From: a bacterium | Lineage (GTDB): Bacteria > UBA8248 | Direction of reading: 5' to 3' | DNA: 47,030 nt | Assembly: GCA_030922375.1 (NCBI GenBank) | Contig: JAVEPB010000235.1 | Location: 1 to 47,030, forward strand | Shown: in pieces, positions 26,721 to 36,745 of the stretch | How the letters are laid out: each line of letters starts with the position of its first letter | How positions within the stretch are numbered: position 1 is the stretch's first letter | Notes under the pieces: model-generated | The model's database searches: none | The model's input: the letters and a program-made list of their open reading frames with translations, nothing else | Told to the model about the DNA's origin: nothing | Made by a program: the position numbers and the translations under genes

Positions 26721-26809
26721 TGCGTGTTTTCACTTAATCATTGAGGCGCTCCGCTTATCGACCGGGCCTTAGCCTCGGTCTTGAATCCCGACCCTCAATC
26801 CCAGCCGGA

Positions 26810-29338
26810 TTACCCGGATCGCCGGACGATGGTACCGCCCCGCTTCTTGCCCCCGACTTGAGGCGTTTTGGGAACCGAAGCGGGCCGCCTTTTCGTATCG
26901 GCTCCGAGCGAGCGGGTCAATCCCTTCTTTTTCACCGCTGCCTTGGACGCAGAGGCGTTTTTATTCCTCGTTTTCGGAAGCAGGCAAATCTCCACCACTT
27001 CGTCAATATTTTCGACGTAATGAATTTCGAGGCCCAGCGGGGTTTCCTCCTCCAGTTCAATTACATCTTTTTCGTTTTCCCTCGGGAGGATTACCTTCGG
27101 GATTCCGCCCCGCCGCGCGGCGAGAAGTTTCTCCTTCACGCCGCCAATTGTGAGCACCCGCCCCCGAAGAGTGACCTCTCCGCTCATCGCGATATCGTGG
27201 CGGACTTTTCTGCCGCTTAACGCGCTGGCCAGGGCGACGCCCATGGTGATTCCCGCGGAAGGTCCATCCTTGGGAATCGCTCCTTCGGGAAAATGGATAT
27301 GTATATCTTTCTTCTCAAAGAAATTTCCCGGAATCCCCAATTCCTTCGTCCGCGACCGAAGCCATGAAATGGCGGCCCGCGCACTCTCTTTCATCACATC
27401 ACCCAACTTTCCGGTCAGGATTAGGCCGCCCTTCCCGGCAAAAACACTGACCTCCACCGGGAGAAGCACTCCTCCCATCGGCGTCCAGGCCAAGCCGGTC
27501 GCCACACCCAGGCCCGCTCTGGATTCGGGCCGGTCGAGCGTATAGCGGCGCACCCCCAGATACTTCTCAAGAGAGCCAGGCGTAACCCGGATGGATTTCC
27601 CCTGATCCGCAACGCTCGTTTTCTTCCCTTTGCGGTTGTTAGCTCTCGCGCCTTTTTCCGCGACTAATTTCCGCGCCACCTTCCTGCAAAGGCTCCCAAG
27701 CTCTCGCTCCAGATTCCGGACTCCGGATTCACGCGTATATTCGTTTATGATCCGGGGTATCGTATCATCCGGAATTTCGATGTTCCCCTCGCCGAGGCCG
27801 TGTTCCTCGCGTTGTTTTGGAACCAAGAAGCGCTTGGCGATTTCAAGTTTCTCCTCGTCCGTATATCCGGGCAGGTTTATCACCTCCATCCGGTCGAGGA
27901 GAGCGGGAAGAATGGCATCAGTCGAATTGGCCGTCGTTATGAAAAAAACCTGACTCAGATCGTAGTCCACCTCGAGATAATGATCGTTGAAATTCTTGTT
28001 CTGCTCGGGGTCGAGCGTTTCGAGCAAAGCCGACGCGGGGTCGCCCCTGAAATCGGCCCCCATTTTGTCGATTTCATCCAGCAAAAATACCGGGTTGCGC
28101 GTTCCCGCCTTTTTCATCGACTGGACTATCCTGCCCGGCAGAGCGCCTATATACGTTCTCCTGTGCCCCCTGATCTCGGCCTCGTCTCGAACGCCTCCAA
28201 GCGAAACGCGGATGAATTTCCTCCCGAGCGCCCTGGCGACGCTCCTGCCCAACGATGTTTTACCGACACCCGGAGGCCCGACAAAGCATAAAATCGGCCC
28301 ACGGATTCCTTTGTTCAATATCTTGACCGCCAAATGCTCGAGAATTCTTTCCTTCACTTTCCTGAGGCCGAAGTGATCGCTCTCGAGAATTTTCCAGGCC
28401 TGCTCCAGGTCGTTCCGATCACGGGTTTTCTTTGACCAAGGGACGTCCAGCAGCCATTCCACATAGGTCCTGACCACCGATGCTTCCGGTGATAATGGCG
28501 TCATCATGTCGAGGCGGCCGATCTCCTTATCAACTTTCTCGGCGACTTCCCTGGGGAGGCGGAGTTCCTTGGCCTTTTGGCGAAGTTCCTCGCTGTCGCC
28601 CATCATGCCGTCCGACTCTCCGAGTTCTTTTTGAATCGCCTTGAGTTGCTCGGAGAGGTAAAATTCTTTTTGATTCTTGTTCATCTGCCGTCTGGCCCTG
28701 GAGCGGACCTTGCGTTCGACCTTGAGCAACTCGATCTCTCTGTCAATAAGCGACGAGAGCGCATCGATCCGCTCTTCCGGATCGATGGTTTCGAGCAACT
28801 GCTGTCTTTCCGAATGGCTTATCGGAAGGTTGGCCGAAATCGCATCGGCAATCGCCGAGGGATTTTCCAGGCTTTCAATCGCCGCATATATCTCGTGCGG
28901 AATCCGCTGGTTAACCCGAAGATAATCCTCGAAATGGGAAAGAAGACCCCGGCAGCGCGCTTCCAGGTTCAGGGAGACTTCACCGGATTCTTCGGCGGAT
29001 ACCACCTCGGCCCACAGCGATTCCCCCTCGATATAGAATTCCTTCACATTCGCCCGGGACAGGCCCTCGACCAACACCTTGATGGTACCGTCGCTGAGGC
29101 GCAGTACCTGGAGAATTTCAGCCTCGGTCCCAATCTGATGAAGGCCCTCGGCCTCGGGATCCTCATCCCGCGCGTCGCGCTGCGCGACAAGAAGCAGCCG
29201 GGTCGCGGAAGGAGGAAGGGACTCCACCGTCGCCAGCGCCCGGCCTCTTGCCACGAATATGGGTGTGGTTACGTGAGGGAACAGAACCAACTCCCGCAGG
29301 GGAACGCACGGAAGGACATAGGTATCGGCAGGACTCAC
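26810..29338 (-). CDS. lon: ATP-dependent protease Lon
   Basis: Hexameric AAA+ serine protease that degrades misfolded and regulatory proteins. The 842-residue product has the N-domain ([21 protein letters not shown]), a coiled region with [20 protein letters not shown], and the AAA+ core (Walker A GPPGVGKT at 354-361, LLDEIDKM). The protease domain carries S694 ([12 protein letters not shown]) and K737 ([11 protein letters not shown]) as the catalytic dyad. Residues 789-842 form an extra Lys- and Arg-rich tail beyond the usual end. The GTG start at 29338 has GAGGA about 4 bases upstream. It lies 49 bases downstream of clpX. Confidence 0.97.
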   Translation of the reverse strand: MSPADTYVLPCVPLRELVLFPHVTTPIFVARGRALATVESLPPSATRLLLVAQRDARDEDPEAEGLHQIGTEAEILQVLRLSDGTIKVLVEGLSRANVKEFYIEGESLWAEVVSAEESGEVSLNLEARCRGLLSHFEDYLRVNQRIPHEIYAAIESLENPSAIADAISANLPISHSERQQLLETIDPEERIDALSSLIDREIELLKVERKVRSRARRQMNKNQKEFYLSEQLKAIQKELGESDGMMGDSEELRQKAKELRLPREVAEKVDKEIGRLDMMTPLSPEASVVRTYVEWLLDVPWSKKTRDRNDLEQAWKILESDHFGLRKVKERILEHLAVKILNKGIRGPILCFVGPPGVGKTSLGRSVARALGRKFIRVSLGGVRDEAEIRGHRRTYIGALPGRIVQSMKKAGTRNPVFLLDEIDKMGADFRGDPASALLETLDPEQNKNFNDHYLEVDYDLSQVFFITTANSTDAILPALLDRMEVINLPGYTDEEKLEIAKRFLVPKQREEHGLGEGNIEIPDDTIPRIINEYTRESGVRNLERELGSLCRKVARKLVAEKGARANNRKGKKTSVADQGKSIRVTPGSLEKYLGVRRYTLDRPESRAGLGVATGLAWTPMGGVLLPVEVSVFAGKGGLILTGKLGDVMKESARAAISWLRSRTKELGIPGNFFEKKDIHIHFPEGAIPKDGPSAGITMGVALASALSGRKVRHDIAMSGEVTLRGRVLTIGGVKEKLLAARRGGIPKVILPRENEKDVIELEEETPLGLEIHYVENIDEVVEICLLPKTRNKNASASKAAVKKKGLTRSLGADTKRRPASVPKTPQVGGKKRGGTIVRRSG

Positions 29339-29387
29339 AAATTCCTCATTGCCAGATTATCGGCAAACCCGGGGTGGACGACAGTTG

Positions 29388-30629
29388 CTAGCTCGCTTTT
29401 TCGTAGACCAACAAAGGTTTTTCTTTCCGGTGCACAACGTTCTCGTCAATCACGATTTCCTTGACATCTCCCCTCGAAGGCAGGTCGAACATCGTCTCAA
29501 GCATGATATCTTCGATAATCGAGCGAAGGCCCCGGGCGCCGGTCTTATGCTCAAGCGCTAGCCGGGCGATCTCCTCAAGAGCGGTGTCCGTAAATCGGAG
29601 AACGGCACTCTCGAATTCAACCAGTTTGCAAAATTGCTTGACCAGCGCGTTTCGGGGCTCGGTGAGAATCTTCACCAGTGCCTCTTCATCCAGTTCGTTA
29701 AGCGTCGCGAGGACGGGAAGCCGGCCGACAAATTCGGGAATCAGACCGTATTTCAACAGGTCCTCCGGCGACACATGCGAGAGCACCTCGCTCATCGTTT
29801 CGTCGTCCTGGGATTTTAATTCGGCCTCGAACCCAAGACCGCGCCGGCCGACCCGGTTCCTGACTATCGAGTCCAATCCGACGAAGGCACCGCCGCAGAT
29901 GAAAAGGATATTGACCGTATCCACGCGGAGGAATTCCTGATGAGGATGTTTGCGCCCGCCCTGGGGAGGCACGTTGGCAATGGTCCCCTCGATGATTTTG
30001 AGCAACGCTTGTTGAACGCCCTCTCCCGATACATCGCGTGTAATCGACGGGTTCTCGCTCTTTCGGCTGATCTTGTCGATTTCATCGATATAAATAATTC
30101 CCCGCTCCGCCTTGGGCACATCGTAATCGGCCACCTGGAGCAATTTGAGAATGATGTTTTCGACATCCTCGCCCACGTAGCCCGCTTCGGTCAGCGTTGT
30201 CGCATCAACGATCGCGAAGGGAACGTCAAGGACTCTCGCCAGGGTCTGGGCCATGAGCGTCTTGCCCGACCCGGTTGGTCCGACCAGCAGGATATTGCTT
30301 TTTTGAAGCTCCACATCCTGGAGATCCACCTTGGCGTCGACACGCTTGTAGTGGTTGTAGACGGCGACCGAAAGAATTTTTTTCGCCCGCTCCTGGCCGA
30401 TGATGTGCTCATCGAGGATGGACTTGATCTCGGCGGGCTTGAGAAGTTTTTTCGCCTCCCTTTTCCGCTCCTCATTCCACTCCTCCATCATGATTTCGTT
30501 GCACAGCTCGACACACTCGTCGCAGACGTACACCTGAGGTCCGGCGATGAGCTTCCTCACCTCCTCCTGGCTCTTACCGCAGAACGAGCACCGCAATGAA
30601 TCTGTATTGTCAGAACCTCGTTTGGCCAT
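29388..30629 (-). CDS. clpX: ClpX, ATPase subunit of the ClpXP protease
   Basis: Unfolds tagged substrates and feeds them to ClpP. The 413-residue product has the N-terminal zinc domain ([21 protein letters not shown]), Walker A GPTGSGKT, Walker [11 protein letters not shown], the VGRRGLGF loop that contacts ClpP, and the [11 protein letters not shown] sensor region. It starts 110 bases after clpP. That gap holds a TATACT (30686-30681) that could be a -10 element, without a clear -35. Confidence 0.97.
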   Translation of the reverse strand: MAKRGSDNTDSLRCSFCGKSQEEVRKLIAGPQVYVCDECVELCNEIMMEEWNEERKREAKKLLKPAEIKSILDEHIIGQERAKKILSVAVYNHYKRVDAKVDLQDVELQKSNILLVGPTGSGKTLMAQTLARVLDVPFAIVDATTLTEAGYVGEDVENIILKLLQVADYDVPKAERGIIYIDEIDKISRKSENPSITRDVSGEGVQQALLKIIEGTIANVPPQGGRKHPHQEFLRVDTVNILFICGGAFVGLDSIVRNRVGRRGLGFEAELKSQDDETMSEVLSHVSPEDLLKYGLIPEFVGRLPVLATLNELDEEALVKILTEPRNALVKQFCKLVEFESAVLRFTDTALEEIARLALEHKTGARGLRSIIEDIMLETMFDLPSRGDVKEIVIDENVVHRKEKPLLVYEKAS

Positions 30630-30739
30630 AAATCTCTACCTCAGGTATCGAACAACCAAACCAATAACGCACAAAAAGAAAGTATACCTTCAAATAGGGC
30701 AAACATAAATCGAAAACGGCCCGACCGGGGCAATCTTTC

Positions 30740-31378
30740 TTACTTATCGTCCTGTTTGCCCTTTTTCTCAACATTAGAACCGTTTTTCGACACATCCACC
30801 CTAGAGACAATCACATCGTCGATCAAGCCGTACTCTTTTGCCTCATCCGCGGTCATGAAATTGTCCCGATCGGTATCATTAACAATCTGATCCAACTTCT
30901 GACCCGTGTGGGTGGCCAGGATATTATTCAACTCCTCGCGCATCCGGAGAATTTCCCGTGCGTGAATATCGATGTCCGAAGCCTGGCCCTGGACGCCGGC
31001 AAGCGGTTGATGGATGAGAATTCGCGAATTGGGAAGCGCGAACCGCTTTCCGGGCGCCCCCGCCGTCAAAAGCAAGGCGCCCATGCTGGCCGCCTGGCCG
31101 ATGCATATCGTCGATACATCCGGCTTGATATACCGCATCGTGTCGTAAATGCCGAGGCCGGCGGTGACCGAGCCGCCCGGACTGTTGATGTACATCGAGA
31201 TGTCCTGATCGGGCTCGTCCGCCTCCAAAAAGAGAAGCTGGGCGGTTACGACGTTGGCGATATGATCGTCTATCGCGGTGCCCAGAAATACGATTCGATC
31301 CTTCAGGAGACGGCTATATATATCGTATGCACGCTCCCCGCGACTTGTCTGCTCTACAACCATCGGGATGAGTCCCAC
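30740..31378 (-). CDS. clpP: ClpP, proteolytic subunit
   Basis: Tetradecameric serine protease chamber. The 212-residue product has the Ser-His-Asp triad at S98 ([11 protein letters not shown]), H123 (ILIHQPLAG) and D172 (DRDNFM), plus the [12 protein letters not shown] oxyanion region. A short polar tail ([16 protein letters not shown]) follows. The start is GTG at 31378 with AAAGGGG upstream, 14 bases after the tig stop, so tig-clpP coupling is likely. Confidence 0.96.
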   Translation of the reverse strand: MGLIPMVVEQTSRGERAYDIYSRLLKDRIVFLGTAIDDHIANVVTAQLLFLEADEPDQDISMYINSPGGSVTAGLGIYDTMRYIKPDVSTICIGQAASMGALLLTAGAPGKRFALPNSRILIHQPLAGVQGQASDIDIHAREILRMREELNNILATHTGQKLDQIVNDTDRDNFMTADEAKEYGLIDDVIVSRVDVSKNGSNVEKKGKQDDK

Positions 31379-31392
31379 AACCTGCCCCTTTC

Positions 31393-32736
31393 CTACTCTG
31401 ATTTATCGGAATCCTCCGGCGCGGCCTGATCTTCCTCCGCCGCGCCGCCTTCTTCGATTTTTATATCTACCTTGGACTGATCATACAGCCAATCGACTGT
31501 TTTATTATAGTTGATATTTCTGACGAACGACTCCATGCCGCCGGTCGCCTCCATTCGCTCCCGAAGCTGGTCCGGCTCCATCTGGTAGCGGACGGCCAGA
31601 CCGGCCAGATGAGCATCAACCTCCTCGGGTCCGGCGTTTAATCCCTCCGACTCCCGAATCCGTTCAATCAAAATCATCTGCCTGACCCGCTCCTCCGCCT
31701 GGGGAAGAATGCTTTCGCGCATCTGCTCCCTCTGGCCCGTGGTAATCTCCAGGTTCGGATTTTCCTGGCTCGCCTGACGCTCGTACTCGGCGATCCGGTC
31801 GTCGGCCTCGGAGTTAATCAGCGAGGCAGGCACCTCGAATGAATGCATCTCGGTGAGCTTGGTCAAAAGCAGGGAGTTGCCCTGCTGGCGAACGTTGGAT
31901 TCTTCTTGCGCTTCAAGCTCTTTTTTGACCTGTTCGCGGAATTCATCGACCGTGGAAAGACCGCCGCCCAGAGAGCGGACAAAATCATCGTCCAGCGCGG
32001 GAGGATGGGCCTCTTTGATGCTCTGGACCTTGACATGAAACCGCAGGGTCTTGCCCGCCATGTTCGGCGGCCCCTCTTCGGGAATATCGATTTCGAAATC
32101 CTTCTCCTCGCCCTGTTTCATCCCGATCAGCGCCTCTTCGAGCTCTTTCTCGTTCCGCCCCCCGCCCAGCAGCAGCGCCTCGTTTTTCCGATCGGTATCG
32201 GGAACCGGGTCATCTCCTTCAAAACCCGCGATGTCGAAAGTAACGTAGTCTTCCTCCCGGGCGGCCCGCTCCACATCCTCATAGCTGGCTGCCTGCATGA
32301 GGAAGCGGTTAATTTGCTCCTCGATCATTTCCCCGGTCACGGGGCGGCTGCCGATTTCGAGCTCGATTCCCTTGTATTCACCCATTTCGAAGGGAGGAAT
32401 TACCTCGACAGTCGCCTTGTAGGTAAGATCGGCCGATTCGTCGTCGTTAACGATATCGGTGACATTCGCCTCCCCGACAGGGCGCATTCCCTTCTTTTCG
32501 AGCAAGTCCCTGTACGAAGTGGAAATGACCCGGGTGACGACCTCGGCCTGGACTTCCTCTCCGTAGTATTGCTCCAGAATCCGGCGGGGCACCTTTCCTT
32601 GCCGGAAACCCTTGATTTTCACCTGACCCGCCAGGCGCGAATAGGTTCGATTCACTTCTTTGGTCACTTCGGCCCGGGGAATGGCCACCTCCAGGCGCTT
32701 GGTGCATTCGTCGATATCGGTGATAGTGGATGTCAT
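31393..32736 (-). CDS. tig: Trigger factor
   Basis: Ribosome-associated chaperone with peptidyl-prolyl isomerase fold. The 447-residue product has the ribosome-binding signature [17 protein letters not shown], the PPIase region ([21 protein letters not shown]) and a long helical C-terminal substrate domain. An acidic tail ([20 protein letters not shown]) ends it. The start is set at ATG 32736 ([17 protein letters not shown]) because GGAAG lies just upstream and the family begins there; the frame extends 7 codons further. It opens the tig-clpP-clpX-lon block. Confidence 0.95.
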   Translation of the reverse strand: MTSTITDIDECTKRLEVAIPRAEVTKEVNRTYSRLAGQVKIKGFRQGKVPRRILEQYYGEEVQAEVVTRVISTSYRDLLEKKGMRPVGEANVTDIVNDDESADLTYKATVEVIPPFEMGEYKGIELEIGSRPVTGEMIEEQINRFLMQAASYEDVERAAREEDYVTFDIAGFEGDDPVPDTDRKNEALLLGGGRNEKELEEALIGMKQGEEKDFEIDIPEEGPPNMAGKTLRFHVKVQSIKEAHPPALDDDFVRSLGGGLSTVDEFREQVKKELEAQEESNVRQQGNSLLLTKLTEMHSFEVPASLINSEADDRIAEYERQASQENPNLEITTGQREQMRESILPQAEERVRQMILIERIRESEGLNAGPEEVDAHLAGLAVRYQMEPDQLRERMEATGGMESFVRNINYNKTVDWLYDQSKVDIKIEEGGAAEEDQAAPEDSDKSE

Positions 32737-32821
32737 CGTCTTCCAGAAGATCCTCATGAAGGGCGCTGTCGGCCGGCGCCCATGATTAAACCGGGCAGAG
32801 GGCTATGAGCCCTCCCGCCGG

Positions 32822-32906
32822 TGGTGCGAAGGGGGGGACTCGAACCCCCATGCCCTAGGGCACTGGATCCTAAATCCAGCGCGTCTACCAGTTCCGCCAC
32901 CCTCGC
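32822..32906 (-). tRNA. tRNA-Leu (anticodon TAG)
   Basis: Class II tRNA with a long variable arm (TGCCCTAGGGCA). The acceptor stem GCGAGGG/CCTTCGC, anticodon arm CTGGA-TTTAGGA-TCCAG and T-arm GGGGG-TTCGAGT-CCCCC pair well. The anticodon is TAG (UAG), and CCA is encoded (32822-32824). Confidence 0.96.
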
Positions 32907-32955
32907 TTAAAACCCCTTGCGGCGAAGCTCGATGCCCGGCCACCAAGCGAGTGTA

Positions 32956-32984
32956 CTTTATTTACTCTATGAATGGGGGTCAAA
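32956..32984 (-). promoter_or_regulatory. Promoter of tRNA-Leu
   Basis: On the minus strand TTGACC (32984-32979, 5 of 6), a 17-base spacer and TAAAGT (32961-32956, 4 of 6) lie about 50 bases before the tRNA 5' end. Confidence 0.55.
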
Positions 32985-33046
32985 TGCAGACCTAAAGCGC
33001 ATATTAGACGTTAACAATCAATAAGATGAAACGTCATCCTCCGAAA

Positions 33047-33064
33047 GCCGCCCGGTCTGGCGGC
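33047..33064 (-). terminator. Weak terminator-like hairpin after folE2
   Basis: A perfect 6-base GC stem, GCCGCC/GGCGGC, has a 6-base loop, 47 bases after the folE2 stop and upstream of the tRNA-Leu promoter. Only TTTC follows on the minus strand, so it would be a poor intrinsic terminator. Confidence 0.3.
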
Positions 33065-33111
33065 GGACGAAAACCCACGGCGAAACCAGGCTCTCGAACC
33101 TTAAAAAAACG

Positions 33112-33903
33112 CTATTCGCGGGCACCCTCGATGAATGCATAAGCGTTGTGGGAGTGAATCGATTCGAAGTTCTCGACGCTCACCTGAAACCAATTGACAC
33201 GCTCGTCCTTGCGAAACCTGAGAGCCACCTCTCGCACAATGTCTTCGACGAATCGGGGATTATCAAACGCCTTTTCGGTCACAAACTTCTCGTCCTCACG
33301 CTTGAGCACAGGGTAGAGATCGCAACTCGCCGATTCCTCGACCATCTCAACCAGCTCTTCGATCCACAGCTCTCCCTTGAAGCGCACCTTCACATCCACA
33401 TTCCCGCGCTGGTTGTGCGCCCCACGATCCGATATTTCCTTGGAGCAGGGACAAAGCGTCGCGATAGGCACGCTGACGCTGAGCACAAAATCGTCCACCT
33501 TGCCGGAGGAGGCCTCGAATCCGCACTCGTATGCCATCATCCCCGGCGCACCGGTGATAGGCGCCTTTTTTTCCATGAAATAGGAAAACGTCACGGCGAA
33601 ATGCGCGGTCTCCGCCTCGAGCCGATCGCGCATCCGGCGCAGAATCTCGGGAACTCTCTCCACGCTGATTCGCCCGGTGTGCTCGTTGAGCACCTCGAGG
33701 AACCGGCTCATGTGGGTGCCCTTGAAATGGTGGGGCAGATCCACATACATGTTCACCGTGCCTATCGTCTGCTGCGCCTCGTTCGAGCGATCCTTCACCG
33801 TGATCGGGTAGCGGATGTCTTTCACCCCCACCTTATCGATCCGGATTTTGCGCTCATCCGAGCCCGCCTGAACGTCGGCCAGATCTTCTGAAATTTCGGC
33901 CAT
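33112..33903 (-). CDS. folE2: GTP cyclohydrolase FolE2 (type IB)
   Basis: Converts GTP to 7,8-dihydroneopterin triphosphate, the first step of folate synthesis (also feeding queuosine), using a less zinc-dependent metal site than FolE. The 263-residue product has the family signature TLCPCSKEISDRGAHNQRG. It also has ITGAPGMMAYECGF and the C-terminal VSVENFESIHSHNAYAFIE. It follows the MazG-like gene by 38 bases on the same strand. No zinc-uptake (Zur) site is evident to me. Confidence 0.95.
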   Translation of the reverse strand: MAEISEDLADVQAGSDERKIRIDKVGVKDIRYPITVKDRSNEAQQTIGTVNMYVDLPHHFKGTHMSRFLEVLNEHTGRISVERVPEILRRMRDRLEAETAHFAVTFSYFMEKKAPITGAPGMMAYECGFEASSGKVDDFVLSVSVPIATLCPCSKEISDRGAHNQRGNVDVKVRFKGELWIEELVEMVEESASCDLYPVLKREDEKFVTEKAFDNPRFVEDIVREVALRFRKDERVNWFQVSVENFESIHSHNAYAFIEGARE

Positions 33904-33941
33904 TTCGGATGGCTCTCCTTATCCTCTAAACCGCGGCGCGG

Positions 33942-34277
33942 TCAGCGCCCGGGGTTTTCCAAGCGGCGGCGGTCGATCTCCGCCATCTTCTCCGAGACTG
34001 CTTCGGCGAGATCAATCCCCCGTTCATTCGCATAATTGAGAACCGCGATCAAGACGTCCGCCGCCTCATCGGCGTAGTCCGCATCCCCGGAGGCGATCCC
34101 TTTCCATTCTTTTTTCTCGAGGTTGGCGAGCTCGCCCGCCTCTCCACAAAGCTCAAGCGCGAAAAAACGGGGCTCCCGGGCCGGAAAAATCGCCCGCTGG
34201 TAGGCCATAAACTCAGCCTGGAGCGCCTGAAGTCCCCCGTAGGAGCGAGGCAGGAGGGATGAGCCATCCTCGGTCAC
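33942..34277 (-). CDS. MazG-like nucleotide pyrophosphohydrolase
   Basis: All-alpha NTP pyrophosphohydrolase of 111 residues, probably removing non-canonical nucleotides. The metal-binding pattern is visible as ALELCGEAGELANLEKKEWKG followed by DYADEAADVLIAVLNYANERGID. The frame is open to 34454, but GTG at 34277 is chosen: AAGGAG lies 8 bases upstream, and the extra N-terminal residues are compositionally unlike a protein. It is upstream of folE2 and divergent from the amidohydrolase gene. Confidence 0.82.
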   Translation of the reverse strand: MTEDGSSLLPRSYGGLQALQAEFMAYQRAIFPAREPRFFALELCGEAGELANLEKKEWKGIASGDADYADEAADVLIAVLNYANERGIDLAEAVSEKMAEIDRRRLENPGR

Positions 34278-34357
34278 GCCAGACACTCCCTTCCTTTCAA
34301 AATACGGCCCGCCCCTCGGAGGCGGGAATCCGGCAGTTTCCCACCGCCCCCCCCTCC

Positions 34358-34371
34358 ACGTCAATTGACGC
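34358..34371. promoter_or_regulatory. Perfect palindrome between divergent MazG-like and amidohydrolase genes
   Basis: CGTCAATTGACG (34359-34370) is a perfect 12-base palindrome and contains TTGACG on both strands. It lies about 80 bases from the MazG-like start and about 100 from the amidohydrolase start, so it could be an operator or overlapping -35 boxes. Confidence 0.35.
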
Positions 34372-34473
34372 TCCGGTGCGTGTGGGCCTAATCTGGCCAC
34401 CTTCGAAAAACCACCGGTCCAGGCCCTTGTCCCGGGCATGGGCGGCCAATACATCTTTTCAAGGAGAAACGCG

Positions 34474-35469
34474 GTGCCGAATATCGATTTGCATCATCAT
34501 ATTTTCATCCCCGAAACTGAAACCATCGCCTCGAAAGAGCGCGAGCGCCGGCCCCAACACGCCGACAGCTTCGAGGGTTTCTTTCCCACGGAATCCTCCC
34601 AGCACAACCAGAAGCTTTTCAGGGCAAACTGGCGCGAGCAGCTCGCCGACGCCGACCGAAAGCGCAAGGATATGGAGGGCGACCGCCTCGACATGGCGCT
34701 CGTCTCGCCCTCGCCCCCTCATTTTTATTACTGGATTGGAGGTTCGGCGGGAAACGACATCGCACAGATGACGAACGACGGCATATCGGCCTTCTGCAAG
34801 GCCGATCCCGATCACTTCAGGGGCATCGGCAACGTACCCCTCCAGAACGGGGGAGAATCAGCGGCGGCCGAGCTCGAGCGGGCGATGGGTCTGGGCCTGC
34901 TGGGTTGCGTCGTGAGCGACCGGGTGGGGGCCCAGGCGCTCGACGAACCCCAGTTCGAGCCCTTCTGGGCGGCGGCCGAGCGGCTCGGAGCGCTCGTGAT
35001 GATTCACCCGGATTTCGCGGATTTCAAACCCCTGTTCCCCTATTACATGGCAAACCATATCGGGAATCCGCTTTCTACGACGGTCGCGGCGACGCGGCTC
35101 ATCCTCTCGGGCCATTTCGAGCGCTACCCGGGTCTAAGGGTCATCCTCTCCCATGCGGGCGGGAACCTGCCCTGGGCGATCGGGCGCGTTCAGCACGCCT
35201 GGAACGTGCGTCCCGAAACGAAGGTGCACACCCCGCACCCCCCGCGGCACTATTTCAAGAACCTTTACTTCGACGTAATCACGTTCAACCAATCGGCGGT
35301 CAAATGGATGGTCCAGGAAGTCGGGGCCGACCACGTCGTCTGCGGGACGGATTATCCCTACGACATGATGCAGGAGCGCGTGGTGGATTATGTCGAAGGC
35401 GCGGGGCTGACCGCCGTGGAAACGGAAAAAGTTCTGAGCGGGAATACCTCAAAGCTCATCGGGCTTTAG
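34474..35469 (+). CDS. Amidohydrolase-2 family (ACMSD-like) metal-dependent hydrolase or decarboxylase
   Basis: TIM-barrel enzyme of 331 residues. Metal-site motifs are NIDLHHHIFIP at the N-terminus, MIHPDF near the middle, LSHAGGNLPWAIGR, and CGTDYPYDMM near the end. This is the pattern of the amino-carboxymuconate-semialdehyde decarboxylase branch; the substrate is unknown. The start is GTG at 34474 with AAGGAG 7 bases upstream; an upstream ATG at 34438 lacks one. It is a single gene, convergent with the glycosyltransferase gene. Confidence 0.85.
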   Translation: MPNIDLHHHIFIPETETIASKERERRPQHADSFEGFFPTESSQHNQKLFRANWREQLADADRKRKDMEGDRLDMALVSPSPPHFYYWIGGSAGNDIAQMTNDGISAFCKADPDHFRGIGNVPLQNGGESAAAELERAMGLGLLGCVVSDRVGAQALDEPQFEPFWAAAERLGALVMIHPDFADFKPLFPYYMANHIGNPLSTTVAATRLILSGHFERYPGLRVILSHAGGNLPWAIGRVQHAWNVRPETKVHTPHPPRHYFKNLYFDVITFNQSAVKWMVQEVGADHVVCGTDYPYDMMQERVVDYVEGAGLTAVETEKVLSGNTSKLIGL

Positions 35470-35506
35470 GCACCGAGGGGGCTCCAGGACATCGGGGAGA
35501 TGCGCC

Positions 35507-36709
35507 TCAACCCGTTTCGGCCGGACGCTTTCCGGTCAGGAGGTCTTCGAGAAAATCCCGGGTGCGGAGCGCGATGTCCGGCCAGGAGAACACCTCCGCC
35601 AGCACCCTGGAGCCCTCGCGGAGAAGCCCCCGCCGAGCGGGGTCGTCCATGAGCGCCGCCACCTCGGCGGCGAGCGCCCCGGCATCTCCGAAGGGGACCT
35701 GAACGAAATTTTCCCCCGCCCGGAAATACCGGGTGGGGATGTTCGGGGGGGTGCTCACAACCGGGAGTCCGTGGACGACGGCGGCCAACATCGAGCTTCG
35801 CCGCGAGGAGATCCCCCCTTCAAACGGCGCGAGAAACAGGTCCGCCGCCAAAAGTATTTCCGTCACCCTCTCGGCGGAAACGTAGCCCGTCCAGATCACC
35901 TCGTCCGCCAATCCATGCGCCCGGGCCCGGTCCTGGAGTTCGGGGTAAAAACCTCCGTCATCCTCGCGCCGCCCCCCAATCATGAACAGGCGAAACGCCC
36001 GGCCCGCCTCTTTCCATTTTCCCGCAGCCTCGAGAATTTGCTCGGCTCCCTTACCGGGGTAGTAGAGCCCGAAATGTGCGAGGATCATTCCTTCCCCGGG
36101 CAAATCCTCCTCGTCCTGCACCTTGCGGCGGGCCGCCAACCGCGTAGCCGCCTGGCCCCCGGCCGCCGTACGGTCCCCGGCCGGTTCAATGTTGGCGCCG
36201 ATTGGGACCTCCCAAAGCTTTCGCAGCGCCCAGCGCATGTACTTTCCTATCAGGTAGGTTACCTCTTCGTTCGTGCTGAGGATGGCCGAGGCGGTAGCGA
36301 GCATGAGGCCGGCCCCCGCTTTCGAGGAAAAGGTCGGCCCGCCCGCGGTATGCATCGAGAGCGCGGCGGGAACGCCCGGCGCAAGCAGCTTCATCGCCAC
36401 CGGCAAGAGATGGATCCATATCGGCGAGGGCGAGTAAAGATCGGGGGCATACTGTACGAGAAGGGCATCGATCTTTTCATCGCGCGCCGCCCGGGCGATT
36501 TTTGCGAGAGACCCCGGCCCCCACTCACGAACCAGGGGGATCACCCTCGCGCCGCCTGATTCCGATGCTCCGCTGTAGTCGAGACTCGTGAATATCCGCA
36601 CCTCGACCCCGCACCGCACCAGATCGGGAACGAGTTTCTTGGTGAAATCGCCTATGCCGCAGGGCTCCCGGTTGGGGGGATAGCTGGGGCTGAGGATTCC
36701 AATCCGCAA
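35507..36709 (-). CDS. GT4-family glycosyltransferase
   Basis: GT-B fold glycosyltransferase of 400 residues. The N-terminus MRIGILSPSYPPNREPCGIGDFTKKLVPDL has the acceptor-domain glycine loop. The C-terminal half has LAHFGLYYPGKGAEQILEAA and the nucleotide-sugar site APFEGGISSRRSSMLAAVVHGLPVVST. It would act in cell-surface polysaccharide or glycolipid synthesis; the sugar is unknown. It lies 36 bases downstream of ftsH on the same strand and may share its transcript. Confidence 0.85.
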   Translation of the reverse strand: MRIGILSPSYPPNREPCGIGDFTKKLVPDLVRCGVEVRIFTSLDYSGASESGGARVIPLVREWGPGSLAKIARAARDEKIDALLVQYAPDLYSPSPIWIHLLPVAMKLLAPGVPAALSMHTAGGPTFSSKAGAGLMLATASAILSTNEEVTYLIGKYMRWALRKLWEVPIGANIEPAGDRTAAGGQAATRLAARRKVQDEEDLPGEGMILAHFGLYYPGKGAEQILEAAGKWKEAGRAFRLFMIGGRREDDGGFYPELQDRARAHGLADEVIWTGYVSAERVTEILLAADLFLAPFEGGISSRRSSMLAAVVHGLPVVSTPPNIPTRYFRAGENFVQVPFGDAGALAAEVAALMDDPARRGLLREGSRVLAEVFSWPDIALRTRDFLEDLLTGKRPAETG

Positions 36710-36745
36710 AGTGGATATTCCTGGCGGGCGGTGGGTCCGGAGGGG

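Noticed and set aside
31843-32808. 321-codon plus-strand frame
   Set aside because: It is antisense to tig.
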